A stretch of DNA of 64,000 nucleotides from Hirundichthys speculiger (lineage: Eukaryota; Chordata; Actinopteri; Beloniformes; Exocoetidae): contig JAGFBZ010002337.1 in NCBI GenBank assembly GCA_018398805.1, forward strand, positions 62,001 through 126,000. The letters run 5' to 3'. Below are positions 16,501-26,535 of the stretch, piece after piece. Numbering within the stretch: position 1 is the stretch's first letter; each line of letters starts with the position of its first letter. The translations under genes and the position numbers were made by a program. Under the pieces are notes generated by a model, which made no database searches, was not told the origin of the DNA, and was given only the letters and a program-made list of their open reading frames with translations.

Positions 16501-18363
16501 AGCTCCAAAAAGGCCTTTGGAGACTCCAAATGAACACATGGTAACCAAAATGATATTCTGAGACAATAGGTACTTTTTCCTTTACATTTTGGTATTTTTC
16601 ATCATTTTGAGTTAAAATAGTCACAAATTTGCCATTTTTAAATTTACAACTAGTTTTTGGTATTACCATAAATCACATACTAACATACATAACTGTGTAA
16701 AAACCACCAATTCATAATATATTTGATGACTACAAATATATATGACTACATGTGGAGCATATAAACTTTTTAAAATATATGTTACAGTTAAGGTTTTGAG
16801 GTTATGAGGGCTCAATTGCATGAAGGTCAAGCAGGGAGGAGGCAGGAATAATGTTCACTGTCTGAAGAGTCCTCAAAAATCTTCTCCAGTGCCTCCTGGA
16901 CACTAAAACGGGTTTTTGACTTTTAGCCATTTAACCGTGAAGTAAGTTATCTTATTTTACGCGAGTTATTTTGCTGCTTGCACCGCTGAGCGCTCTGCGT
17001 AAATGCGCATTGGCACAACTGGAGGAGCGCACCGTTACGCGCAGGCATAAAACGGCTCAGATAGAGTCGAATTACACATGCAATACGTCATTGGAAAGGT
17101 TGATCTATGCTCTAAAAGGCGGACATGACGAATCTAAGGTCCGCCTTGTAGCTGTCAATCAAATGCATTGCAAAGAGAGTCACCGGAAATTCGAACAAAG
17201 CCATCTTTGTTTCGGGAAGATGATTCCTCTGCTTGAAAAACTACGATCGGAAATCAAACAAAACGTTTTTACACTTCTAATATGGTACTGAATTGCAAAA
17301 AAGTGCTTTAGTTATAAGTAATAACATTTATTGACACCAAATCTCAATAAATGATCACGAGAATTCATGAGAATTCGTACATGAAGAACCAAGCTTGTTC
17401 AGGGCATTTCTCCAACCAAAAATTGCTGGAGTGAGCATCTTTCTGTTTATAGACAAGCTAAGCCTCTGTCAACAAACAGGGACCGGATTCAAACCGTTTC
17501 TCCGCGTTTTCTGGGACTTTTACCAACGAAAACCGGTAAGTGCTGACTTTCACGACTTTCGGCTTTTATGTCTTTAGGCACCTCTTGTGCAAGATATATA
17601 AGAGATGGAAGAAAAACGGCATTATTTTTGCAAAGAGGAGACTCTGCAGAGTTCAATGATACCAAACAGCTATGACAGATGAAGTGATCGTTCTGTATGA
17701 GTCATTTTTAGACAAAATTATTACACAATGAGGACGCCGGCGTCCTCGTCGGGCGCAACAGGTTAAATAATGAGTGTGCGCTCACTCACCGTCTCTGGAA
17801 GGTTTGGTGTGGGCGAGCCTGAGCAGGTCCTGGTGCGACCAGCCCTCTCTCTGTTTACATTTGGTCACAGCAGCAGCGAGACTCATGGCGTCCTGCTCAT
17901 TGTACCAGTCAGACACTGCCTTTCTCAGGGCTCGTCCCCATATCCCACATTTCATGCTCTCTTTGAGTTCCTTCTTGTACTGGATGAAAGAAAACAGATG
18001 GGCGGGGTCTCGACAAACTTCCTTCAGGGCTTTGAACGCCGCCTGCCTGGTTGCCAGCTCCGAGTGCTGGGAGCACAGAGCCAAGGCGAAAAAAGAGGGG
18101 CCGAGTCTGACAGCTCGCCCATCCTGAGTGAACCTCCTTATTTCCTCCACCACCTCGCCACCTCGCCCCTCCTGAAGCAAGGACAGCAGGGCTCCGGCGT
18201 TCTCCATCCTGACGCGACCCTCCTCTCTGGCCGTGTATATGTCTTTCTCTGAGCCATAGCAGAGGAAGCGACACAGCCTGGCCTTGTCGCTGACCTCCCA
18301 TGAGCAACCACCACCTGTTGAGTTGAGGGTGTGGTTGCTCGTAGCGCTTCCTGATGGCTCCAT
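4532..18363 (-). CDS. ro60: ro60 / trove2, 60 kDa SS-A/Ro ribonucleoprotein (8 coding exons)
   Basis: Ro60 is a ring-shaped protein that binds Y RNAs and misfolded small RNAs. Coding exons (minus): 18363-17790, 15218-14998, 11138-10992, 10892-10755, 10651-10535, 7802-7686, 7556-7410 and 4684-4532. Together they give 537 aa with consistent phases and GT/AG sites; the human protein has 538 aa. Exons 1-4 form the HEAT-repeat TROVE module, with family landmarks such as [25 protein letters not shown] and [10 protein letters not shown]. Exons 5-8 form the von Willebrand A domain with MIDAS motif DVSAS (residues 374-378) and GSTDC. The third MIDAS loop reads LTNN where human has FTDN, so an Asp is Asn, and the loop after it is divergent. 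The end is CGFDLGAW...AQDFI. Introns are packed with transposons. ATG at 18363 begins MEPSGS, aligning with the human MEES start. Confidence 0.96.
4685..7409 (-). other. ro60 intron 7
   Basis: This is AT-rich, with poly-A/T tracts (4304-4325 lies just outside it; 5111-5132 is inside). I recognise no gene or intact element. The donor is CAA|GTAGGT at 7409. The chosen acceptor is ...CAACAG|ACATCAGG at 4684, because it keeps the reading frame and gives exactly the human spacing between LKKHR and KLVMCG. A second AG seven bases downstream would also need a different donor. Confidence 0.6.
8106..8130. repeat. (CA)n microsatellite
   Basis: About twelve uninterrupted CA units in ro60 intron 5 (between the exons at 7686-7802 and 10535-10651). 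Confidence 0.95.
8440..10005. repeat. Old degenerate repeat, probably hAT-like, hosting a younger MITE
   Basis: The left part (TTAATAACGCCGACATTTAT) and the right end (GATTAAAAATTTG...TTGCCCAGCCCT) look like halves of a dispersed fish repeat. With the MITE at 8527-8936 cut out, the sequence rejoins at a single TTAA (ACGCG-TTAA-CGCATG), so one older sequence was split by a later insertion. Left terminal repeat not found; class assignment is tentative. Confidence 0.35.
8527..8936. mobile_element. TTAA-flanked MITE with central palindrome
   Basis: The ends AGGTGGAGTAGGTGTTG and CAACACCTACTCCACCT are perfect inverted repeats, flanked on both sides by TTAA (8523-8526, 8937-8940), the piggyBac-type target. 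The middle holds a perfect palindrome (8680-8696 against 8699-8715, 17-base arms, 2-base spacer). It also has a CCCT microsatellite near 8756-8776 and no coding region. Confidence 0.75.
11930..13080 (+). pseudogene. Tc1-like transposase, broken
   Basis: Plus-strand reading gives recognisable Tc1 pieces in more than one frame: [12 protein letters not shown] (around 12510-12540), [20 protein letters not shown] (about 12586-12645), then [16 protein letters not shown] (about 12767-12812) and [17 protein letters not shown] (about 12856-12906). The DDE-type [11 protein letters not shown] and [11 protein letters not shown] blocks are all present, but frameshifts separate them and earlier parts have stops. 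It is an inactive copy. Confidence 0.88.
13723..13895 (+). pseudogene. BED-type zinc finger fragment of a hAT transposase
   Basis: It starts [19 protein letters not shown], then ICDKC gives the Cys pair; a stop follows. In another frame the run [19 protein letters not shown] supplies the conserved N-T-S-N-L-x-x-H-L part and the His residues. This matches the N-terminal BED finger of ZBED/hAT transposases, broken by an indel. No catalytic RNase H-like domain follows. Confidence 0.75.
13925..14296. mobile_element. hAT-type MITE nested in the hAT remnant
   Basis: The inverted ends CAGTGCTTCTCAA and its near complement (TTTGAGAAGGACTG) are flanked by a perfect 8-base duplication, ACGTGAGC (13917-13924, 14297-14304). 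Clusters of C (GCGCCCCCCC) lie near both ends. It is the third and youngest layer of the nest. Confidence 0.88.
15500..15866 (+). mobile_element. 366-bp TA-MITE, copy A
   Basis: Ends CAGTCATGGAAAAAA and TTTTTTCCATGACTG between TA dinucleotides. The terminal repeats extend about 75 bases (GTTCATTTTAATACCTGGTA and its counterpart). It is nearly identical to copies at 20417, 36905 and 40095. Lies in ro60 intron 1. Confidence 0.92.
16102..17762. mobile_element. Probable piggyBac-like element in ro60 intron 1
   Basis: Both ends carry CCTGTT / AACAGG next to TTAA (16098-16101 and 17763-17766). Near the right end is a GC-rich palindrome, GACGCCGGCGTC. A 106-codon plus-strand frame at 16971-17291 has no family I recognise and may be chance. 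Only the first six or so bases of the ends are symmetric, so the call rests on the TTAA pair plus the compositional change. Confidence 0.45.
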
Positions 18364-18381
18364 TGCAACACAGGAGAAAGT
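18364..18381 (-). other. ro60: ro60 5' UTR part of coding exon 1, with splice acceptor
   Basis: Directly upstream of the ro60 ATG a polypyrimidine tract ends in TGTCCCAG at 18389-18382, a good acceptor. The ATG-containing exon therefore probably begins at 18381 and is preceded by an intron holding the piggyBac, L2 and MITE insertions. Confidence 0.55.
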
Positions 18382-18713
18382 CTGGGACAGAAGGAGGAAA
18401 AAAAGGACATTTTACTTGATTTTGGAGTTTTAACCTTTCTGTCGTGTTCGGGTCAAATCTGACCGATTTCCTACTTTCATCAATCATAAATATTGTGTTT
18501 TACATTTGATTGTCTCAGGGCCTTATGATATCCTCCACACTAGCCATTTGAACATATATAATTGCTGATCAACACTTTCTTTGAATTTTGAATAGTTTAT
18601 TCAACTTTGTAACACCTGTGGTGTTCCCGGTCAAAAATGACCGCCATAGGAAATTAAAGGGTGACACTGGATTTTGTTCATCCATCAGATTGTACACAAC
18701 CACAAATACACTA

Positions 18714-18763
18714 CCACACACACACACACCCACCCACACACACACACACCACCCCACCCCACC
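18714..18763. repeat. CA-rich microsatellite
   Basis: Imperfect CA/CCCA tract inside the piggyBac remnant. Confidence 0.9.
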
Positions 18764-19054
18764 TGAACCCCTTCCAGACTGAACAAATAGGTGTCTCCTC
18801 TTCCCACTTCATTCCGGTGCTTATTTGCCCATCCCCCCCCATGAACAACACTTTCCAAACAAAATGTATAACAATAACACTTGTTCCACATTTCAAACTC
18901 AACAATTAGGTGTTTGTTATGGGAATTATCCCTTTCCAAGGCTTATGTGCCCATCTCCCCACGTGAACCGCACTTTCCTATACAAAATGTATCATATCTT
19001 CTCAGAGACCCCCTATATATAGTTTTTTTTTGTGTGCATTGCCCTCATTTTACT

Positions 19055-19414
19055 ATGAACACATTGACTAGATGCCCAATCAGACGATTTCTTGTCAGAG
19101 AAGCTCTGGACCTTTTATTTCAACCTGATGAACAGGGGGTTGAAGTTCAACCAGAAATAGAGGATGATGTCTCAGAAATAGAAGACAACATTGATCCTGA
19201 TTTTGATCCAGATCATTGTGAGACCGACCAGTTAACAGATGGCGAGGAAGAGGCTCCAGAGGAAGACACACCTGAGGAAGAGGCACCTGTGATATTCCAG
19301 TCCAAGGATGGCAATTTGCTCTGGTATTCATCCACCCAGGAAAGAGGAGGCAGGCAGAGCAGAGACCCCCCCCCCCCAACACACACACACATACACACAC
19401 ACACATACAAATGA
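19055..19414 (+). pseudogene. piggyBac transposase N-terminal fragment
   Basis: It opens with MNTLTRCPIRRF and then becomes strongly acidic (IEDDVSEIEDNIDPDFDPDH and EEEAPEEDTPEEEAP), followed by KDGNLLWYSSTQERGGR. That order of acidic region then a 'DGxxW' segment is how PGBD/piggyBac transposases begin. The frame then runs into a CA repeat and stops. The dimerisation, insertion and DDE domains are missing, so it is a truncated relic. Confidence 0.7.
19366..19408. repeat. C tract and (CA)n microsatellite
   Basis: A run of about twelve C is followed by CA repeats with two TACA interruptions. It truncates the transposase fragment. Confidence 0.9.
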
Positions 19415-19724
19415 TTGGCTCATGTTGATGTTGTGTGAATTTGGTCACTGTTTTGATTTTTGTTACTTTTTTTTTATAAAAAATGATCATTTTCGAATAC
19501 AATTTACTATTTCTGTGTCTATTTAATGTATATTTACTGCAGTTATTAATGTAAACCAGTGGTCTGAGACATTGTTTACAGCTTAAAAAGGAGTTAAATA
19601 AAATTTGGTGAAGATCAGTGGTTTTTCTGTTTATGTAGGAGCAGTTAAAACAGGTCGGTCAAATTTGACCGGGAGCACTAAAGTAAGGGGGGAGAAACGA
19701 ACACGACACAAAGGTTAACTGACT

Positions 19725-20965
19725 CAAAGCTGAGCTTCTGCAGCCACATCAAGGCTCCAACTAAAACAGCCTTTTATCATCTCAAACAAACATCAAGAGT
19801 CAAGAGATCTGATGTCCAGAGCAGACTTAGAGAAGGTCATGCATGCATTCATCTCAGACTACTGTGGCGCTCCTCTAGCGATCAGACAGCTTCAGCCCAG
19901 AATCTATCAAGATCCAGGAAAAACGGAGCATATTACTCCTAGTCTGAGATCTTCCCACTAGTTACCAGTTTCCTTGTTGTTAGTTTACAAACTAGCAAAT
20001 AATATAAAGGCCAAAATACATTTACAATCTCCTTGTAGAATACAAATTCAAATTCAATTCAAATTCAAATATACTTTATTGATCCCCCAAGGGGGAAATT
20101 CAAGAATATTAACTAAGAATATTAACCAAAACTACTACTTTCGTAGTAGAGCTGGGTATTATAAGTCAAAACCTATCCGATATTGAAAAAATGAGTTTAA
20201 TTTGATATCTGGAACCTGGAGTTAGGATCAAATATGGTGAAAATGCATTTATTATACATCTACTATGCTGCAAACAGATGGAATTAACTTCATGCTGATA
20301 TTCAATGTGCCCCAACTCTAGACGCTTTTAAAGTTAAACTAAAAACTGTTATACTGTGCCTTTGTTTAGTCTAATTTTATGCTGCTCCCTATTATCGCAC
20401 TGTTTTTCATAATCTACAGTCATGGAAAAAATTATTAGACCACCATTTTTTCTTCACTTTCTTGTTCATTTTAATACCTGGTACCACTAAACGTCATCAT
20501 GTGACTAAAACAGACAGAAAAGAAAACACTGAATGCATAAAAGCAGTGTTTTTGGCAGTACAACGCCATAGCTATTGATGTAAAAACTTAAGTGATTTAG
20601 GTTATAATCAAGAAAACCATGGAAAATGGTAAGATATCAGCTCTTAAATAAAACTCTTATGAGCAATCTTTGTGGTTATCGTTATGTTTGTCCAAACAAA
20701 TGTACCTTTAGTTGTACCAAGCATTAAAATGAACAAGAAACTGAAGAAAACAAGGGTGGTCTAATCATTTTTTCCATGACTGTATTCTCCACTTTGTTTG
20801 ATCCCTTCTGTGTCTAAATCTAATTTATAGTGATTTTATAATGCATTCTTGTGGGTTTTTGTGAAATCAGTTATTATTATCATCTTAATGTCTTTGTAAA
20901 GCACTTCCAGTTGCCTCTGTGTATGAAATGTGCAATACAAATAAACTTCCCTTGCCTTGATTTTA
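19725..20965 (+). mobile_element. L2/Maui-type LINE 3' end, interrupted
   Basis: Plus-strand reading shows decayed reverse-transcriptase C-terminal text (AFYHLKQTSR, CIHLRLL, then SEIFPLVTSFLVVSLQT-like). The region ends with the classic L2 tail GTATGAAATGTGCAATACAA followed by ATAAACTTCCCTTGCC. It is interrupted by another LINE tail in opposite orientation (20042-20105, TTTATTGATCCCCCAAGGGG) and by MITE copy B. Coding is destroyed. Confidence 0.75.
20417..20782 (+). mobile_element. 366-bp TA-MITE, copy B
   Basis: Same family and orientation as the copies at 15500 and 36905. It is flanked by TA on both sides and inserted inside the L2 remnant, so it is younger than the LINE. It differs from copy D (36905) at very few positions by eye. 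Confidence 0.93.
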
Positions 20966-21725
20966 CGTTCAATGACCTTCTAAAGAGAAGAAAATAAACT
21001 AATGTACCGTGAATGGGGGCCATTTCACATTCCTGGTAAATACAACAGTCATGTCTGCCAATGCTACCACAAAGAAGTGGATTTATAAAACAAAACAAAA
21101 AGGCAGCAAACTGTGGACAGCAGAGCCTCCATGAACACAAACGGACTTCGTTAGCAACATCACTAACTCATAGCCTCGGCGCGCTGACAGAAATAGACCA
21201 AAGCCGATTAGAGGACATGATGATACACATGAGGCAGAAAGAAGCAACAATGACCTGTTAACTGGAGATGCTACCCGCACGTAATGTTGACGCTGGCTGC
21301 AAGGAGATGCCCGTCCGCTCACTAGCAGGTAAATCTGTGCTAGCTAGCCGTCACTGCTCAGATCGGACAGTTAAGTTTTTTTAAACCTCAGATTTTAATA
21401 AAGGTTGTATTCGTGCTCAACGGCGTATCTATCAGCTACACAACCGAGTATAAGCAAAGACACTCCCGACGCCCGTCAGCTGAAACTTATATCCACAGTT
21501 TTGTTAGCCAGCCGCTCCCCTCTTAGCACAAACTATCAGTTTCCAAACTGGAGCCGTTTTCCAGTCGGAACCCGGAGAGCAGGACGAGCCGGTGGTGATG
21601 GACAGCTGTCTACCTCACTCACCCTGAGATCATTCTGGTAGTTTTACAACAAAAATACCATGTTTAAAACTCCCCCCCATAAAAAAGAGGCATTAAACAG
21701 TTGCGTGATAAACACGCACACCTAC

Positions 21726-21860
21726 CGCGGTGTCCACGGAAAGTGCTGAAGTTGAGACGGAGCTTGATGCTGCCAGGCCTCCCAGTCCCCTCCGACCGTC
21801 GGGAGCCGAGCAGGGACGGTGCCGCGATGGATGTTGGGAAACAATTACGCACACGCACGA
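21726..21860 (-). promoter_or_regulatory. Candidate ro60 promoter and 5' non-coding exon
   Basis: This GC- and CpG-rich block contrasts with its AT-rich surroundings. On the minus strand it ends in CACCGCG|GTAGGT, a plausible donor that could join the acceptor at 18382 to form a ro60 leader exon. A second donor-like site, CTCAGG|GTGAGT, lies near 21615-21625. Transcript start not determinable. Confidence 0.4.
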
Positions 21861-23371
21861 GGACTGCTGCTCTGTCGGTACAGCAAAGAGTTGCTCAGCA
21901 CAATATTATTAAGTATTTTTGTTTTTCTTCAGTTATTTTATTTTAGAGGGAGCTGTTGAGCATATCGTCACCATGACTGTGAATCTGTAGAAGAAAAGAC
22001 TGCCTTCAGTTCCTAAGTGCTTGACAAGATGGCATCCCCCATTATATGGAACCTGGCCTTATATTTGCAGATGGTCCGAGGGCTCACTCCAAATAGTACT
22101 GCAACTTGGTTTTGGGGAACACCAGCTTGGAATTGTGGGTAATCGGTAATGAGGCTTTCCAATGATATGAGATTTATTTCCTAGAACCATTATTAAAACA
22201 AAGAAATAACCTATCAAACACAAATTTCCTTACTTTTTATGCTTAGTTTATATCAGTGGTTAGTGCAAATCTCAGTTGTAACCCTTTTTTTTTATTTTAA
22301 AACTCAGTTATATTATATAACTGAGTTTTTTTTTTTCAAATTGCATATATAACTTATATATGCAATTTGATATTGCAGCAGATGTTACTTTGTCTGTGCA
22401 CACGTGTGAGTGAAAGTGAACGGGTCCTTCACCAGACTTTCTTGATGGTCTGATCTGACATGAATTTATTAACCGCTGACATCCTGATGCTGTCAGAGTG
22501 ATCCAAACTCACCAAAAGTGAAGCACAAAAGAGCAAAGACACAAGAACAAGTGTTTGTGTGGTGTGCTGAGGTTGCCAACAGGAACCAGCCAGCCCAGCA
22601 TTACCTCCCCTTTATTCATTTATTTATTTTTTTCTATCTAATCACTTTCGTTTTCCTCCCTCCCTCCTTCCTTTCTTGATTTTCTGCAGACAGAATAAAA
22701 CTGCAGCAGACTGGCTAAGCAACGTGCATAGAATTGCTTGCAGTTCATCCATCCATTCATTATCCATACTCGTGCAGTCCTATGCAGGGTTTACTTGCAG
22801 GGTTATTCTGTAAATTTTACATTTTCAAATATAGTTTGATTAACCACGGTCAACCATGTATATTTTAAGAACTCAGTGGACAGCAGTTTTGACATACAAT
22901 AAACCAGAAAAACTGTTAAACCGCTGCTTGTAAGTCTCTTTTGTCACCACTAGATGGCACACCACACCAGCTGTTAGGACCACAGACTGAAGTACACCTC
23001 ACCTGTACACTAATGCAGCCGGTTCAGGTTTTCAGCAACTTAATAAATCACTCGAATTTACAAAATAAAGTCTTTCATGCTGAATTGTTGATTTGTACAT
23101 ACATGATAATATCATCTGAAGTTTTCATAAATAGTTGTAAACTGAAAATACTTAAAACACTTCCACTACACACGCTTACACACACTTACATGTTACTTGA
23201 ATAGATAAACAAAAATCAAGTTTACATTCAAGATACTGACTGTCTCAGCCAGAGACTTCACAGTTTTCCTTCATCGCTGAAGTCCAGTTCTTAATTTTTG
23301 CACCAGGTGGCAGACCTCGCACCAGGTCTTTGCCTCTTCACTCGCAGGGCTTTGCAGTCTTGTCAAACTAG
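21861..23371. other. Intergenic between ro60 promoter and rgs2
   Basis: It contains two adjacent AT-rich palindromes (22299-22329 and 22337-22369). A short 'caccactagatggcac' piece near 22945 is typical of dispersed vertebrate repeats. In human UCHL5 lies here, opposite to RO60; no uchl5-like exon was visible on either strand. Confidence 0.5.
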
Positions 23372-23377
23372 TTTATT
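23372..23377 (-). terminator. Candidate rgs2 polyadenylation signal
   Basis: AATAAA on the minus strand, about 80 bases past the rgs2 stop codon. Position fits a short 3' UTR; use is inferred. Confidence 0.4.
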
Positions 23378-23457
23378 TTGAGGGAAGAGGAAGTGTCTGC
23401 AACGGCACTTCCTCTGTGTCTCTGGAAGGTTTTACGCCATGAACAGCACACATGAGG

Positions 23458-24511
23458 TCAATTCTTCTGCAAAAGAAGTAGGCCGTTCTGCAGGCTGTCC
23501 ACTCCAGCACTCTTTAACCTCAAGGCAAGAAGAGGTTTCCTGAGGCCTTTCTGCTTGGAGGTCGCGTTCATCAGGACTTTGTAGTGTGCGGACTGGATGA
23601 ACCGCGGGAAGGAGTCATTCTCCATGAGGCTGTAGATTTTCTTTTGTGCCGCAGCAAAGCATAACGGGCCTGGCTGCTGGAAACTCTGGCTGATTAGTTC
23701 TCTTGTATAGAAATCCAGGTTTACCTGCAAAAAAAGAACATAGTTACAATAACAGAACATGCTCATTCACTTTATGGATATTATGCAGTACATAGACTGT
23801 AAAACATACTTTATGTCTACCATTTTGATTTGATTTTACATCTCATTGACTTTATTCTTACCTGTTTTGGAGAGTCATCCCTGATGAACTCTTCATAAAT
23901 ACTTGCTGCCCTCTCCGTCCGTTCCTTCGGACTACCGAAAGTTTTGAATTCTTGACAGGCAAGCCAGAAATCCAGGTTTTCCTCGCAGAACTCGGATTTC
24001 AAAAATTCCCGAAATGCTCTTTGTCCACCTTTTACACAAGAGAACATAATTTCAGTATAAAGACAGCGGTAATCAAGCATGATATGTGTTCTGTAACTGC
24101 TTGAAAGGCGGACGGAAATTACTTTTCTTGGAAAGGAGGGCCTCGAGAGATTCTCCTGATAGGTTCGTTTCATTTGCTTCCTGCCTGCAAACCGGAGAAC
24201 AAAGATGTTGGATTTGTTCAGATTTTAAAGAAAATGTTAGGAAACACATTATTAAAATGCAATAAGAACAAATGAAAACACACCTGCTGATTTTTGTCCA
24301 TAATGGACTCTGCATAGGTATGTGTATTCTGGATTTCCAGGCGATATCCCTACAAGAAACAGATGATTAAAATAGTTGCAACTCTTTTCAGGTACAGAAT
24401 GCAAATGACTCAATGTTTTACAAATGAAATATACTGCACTTACATTCTCTTCATGTCCTTGAAGTCCATGTGTGATGACTTAGAGACTTGATTCATTGAG
24501 CTGAACTGCAT
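23458..24511 (-). CDS. rgs2: rgs2-like regulator of G-protein signalling (5 exons)
   Basis: R4-class RGS protein that accelerates GTP hydrolysis on G-alpha subunits. Exons (minus): 24511-24444, 24349-24284, 24184-24123, 24028-23862 and 23724-23458. Total 209 aa; human RGS2 has 211. An N-terminal KDMKRMDIAWKSRI segment resembles the RGS2 membrane-binding amphipathic helix. The RGS box runs from about residue 67 (SLEALLSKKSGQRAF) to SAHYKVL. Assignment to RGS2 rests on the CEEN signature (SEFCEENLDFWLAC), the AAAQKKIYSLMEN segment and position next to ro60. G-alpha contact residues (Asn of VNLD, Asp of ENDSF, Arg of PRF) are kept. The tail (KPLLALRLKSAG...) is longer than in human. Of the three residues reported to give RGS2 its Gq preference, only the Cys is kept. 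Confidence 0.93.
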
Positions 24512-24574
24512 TAGCACCAGTTGTGAATCATCCCTTGTTGATGCATAAATGCTGCTGAATCTCACAGAATCTCC

Positions 24575-24580
24575 TTTAAA
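24575..24580 (-). promoter_or_regulatory. TATA-like element of rgs2
   Basis: The minus strand reads GGGATTTAAAGGAG about 65 bases upstream of the ATG, a reasonable TATA variant for a short leader. Inferred from position and sequence only. Confidence 0.3.
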
Positions 24581-24678
24581 TCCCAGTCAGCTTTCCGGTT
24601 CTCCAGCCTGGCCACAGACTCCTGACGATGCCTGTCTGCCGGCTCGGGGTTAGGGCCAGAAATGAAATCTCACTGTGA

Positions 24679-24686
24679 TGACATCA
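24679..24686. promoter_or_regulatory. CRE-like site upstream of rgs2
   Basis: TGACATCA, one base from the CREB consensus TGACGTCA, inside the wider palindrome-like GTGATGACATCAC, about 170 bases before the ATG. Mammalian RGS2 is cAMP/CREB-induced, so the site is plausible. Confidence 0.3.
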
Positions 24687-24749
24687 CATGGCATTTCTTC
24701 CTGACTGACAGGGGAGGGAGTGTTAAACGTTCGACCCTACTGACCCTTT

Positions 24750-26500
24750 TATCTGCCAATTGCTGCTCATCCTGGAGGAGCCACATGAACGCCTGAAGTA
24801 CGTCAAACCAAGTTCTCTCCCTCACAGTTTAATTATAGAACAAAACTTTGTTCTGTGTCACAACCCCCAGCGCATTCTTCATGCTTAACTGCGTTAAACA
24901 GCCTGATAAAAGTCATTCAGTCTCCATGTTACTTAACTCACCATTCAAGTTTGTGCTATTCATAGTCACAGGTCATGCGGGCATGAGTTTGTTTTGCTTT
25001 TCTTATGAAATTCCCCCCGTCTCCTTAGCACTTACAGGATTTTCTTCCACTGTGAATGAATTCTAGTTTTATTACAAAGTTAATTTTAAACTGTCTCATG
25101 AGATTTGGAGGAGGGTCAGGAAACGAACAACATCTAAAGCATGTCAACCTTCAAGAGTGTTTAGATCAGACACAGACGCAAATCTGAAAGAAATAAGATG
25201 GTACATAATGAAATAAAACAAAAATGCGGTGACTCTCAGATTTACTTGAACGTTGTTTATTTGCAGACAGTATGAACCCACTTGTTGTTTTTGTCAATGT
25301 ACAGTCATTTTTGCATTTCAAGACTGCAACACATTTAAAAACAATTTGGTATGGACTGCTAGTAAGAAGGTGAAAGAAAAAAATATGTCAAACAGATAAT
25401 GTTGGCTGGTGATTGTCATGATGGTTTCGGTACAAAGGTAGTGTTAGGATTTAGAATTAACTCAGAACTTTAAACTGTTAAAGCTAAAACTTTACAGCCT
25501 GTAGGCTGGCTGTTTCTCATCGTTGCTGCTTTATGACCTGACGACTGGGATCTCATGACCTCCTGACCTGCTCTCTTCCAAGGACGTATGCGATGGCAAT
25601 GGTGATACATTTAGTTACACCCCCATTTCTTGCAGTAAACATAACCATTTTTGTCTGGACCATCTGGACTTTTGGAGACAGAGAACCATTACGTCGGAGG
25701 AGAAATGAGTCCTCCTCTTGCAGGCTTTAAAAAAGAAGAGAGACGTTACATTGGTGTGCATTTCCTGGCATCTTTCTTAGTGTCAAGAGGTGCACCATCG
25801 GCCGATTAAAATATTCTGCATGGCATGAATAATTCTTTGTATTCATGATTGTATTAAATTCTTGATTGATTTTTGCTTCTAGACTTGTCATTTAGGCACC
25901 TGATAAAAGAACAGTAGTATGCTTAAACTAGGTTGGCTGTACCTCAGGAGGTTGTCTTCCATTTGGAAAGTCAGTGCTTCAGTTGCTAGCTCGCGCTGGA
26001 GTGTCCTTGACTAAAACACTCTACGCTTGCCTCCTGTGTGTTCACGGCAGGGGCAACATCTGGCTCACTAATCTGTCTGCAGAAGGCACAAAACTTGCAC
26101 TTCCTCAAACAGCTGTACAAAATGAGGAATTTTCAACAACCTCATTTGGTAAAACTGCAGTTTATGAAGCCACAAATTTACAGTATGTATAATTGGGGGC
26201 ATGTTTTTGCTACTTAGCACTTTGGGTGAAGTGGACTTCTGAGCGGTGAATCCAGCGCTAACAGAGCATAAATATTCTCATTTTAAAGATAATATGGCTT
26301 GTTGTGCTGTTAATTGTACTGGTCAGGGTTGGTCAGAGTACATAGCTTAGCATAAGCAGCTGTGTTTGCTCCCAATCAAAGGCTACGATCCCGAAGACAG
26401 CCAGCGTGATGGCCACTAGCTCATCTGCTGCTACTTCTTGTAGCAGCCGAAGCAGCAGGGTCCTTTCAGGTTGACTAACTGGACCGATAGCCGGCTGAGC
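24750..26500. other. Intergenic, nothing recognised
   Basis: AT-rich with scattered short frames; no splice-compatible exon and no element with clear ends seen. Confidence 0.5.
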
Positions 26501-26535
26501 TCTGCTACAGGTATCAGCGGGTCCCACCTGTAGGT

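Larger units (their letters stand above)
18434..19714 (+). mobile_element. piggyBac transposon remnant
   Basis: The ends CCTTTCTGTCGTGTTCG and CGAACACGACACAAAGG are inverted repeats with one mismatch, flanked by TTAA (18430-18433, 19715-19718). Subterminal GGTCAAATTTGACC-like motifs occur at both ends and again near 18630. The interior carries the N-terminal part of a piggyBac-type transposase and two CA microsatellites. The catalytic domain is absent, so it is non-autonomous. Confidence 0.88.

Noticed and set aside
17770..18487. Plus-strand frames of 117-160 codons and alternative minus frames at the ro60 first exon
   Set aside because: Shadows of the ro60 coding exon, which matches the family over its whole length in one frame.
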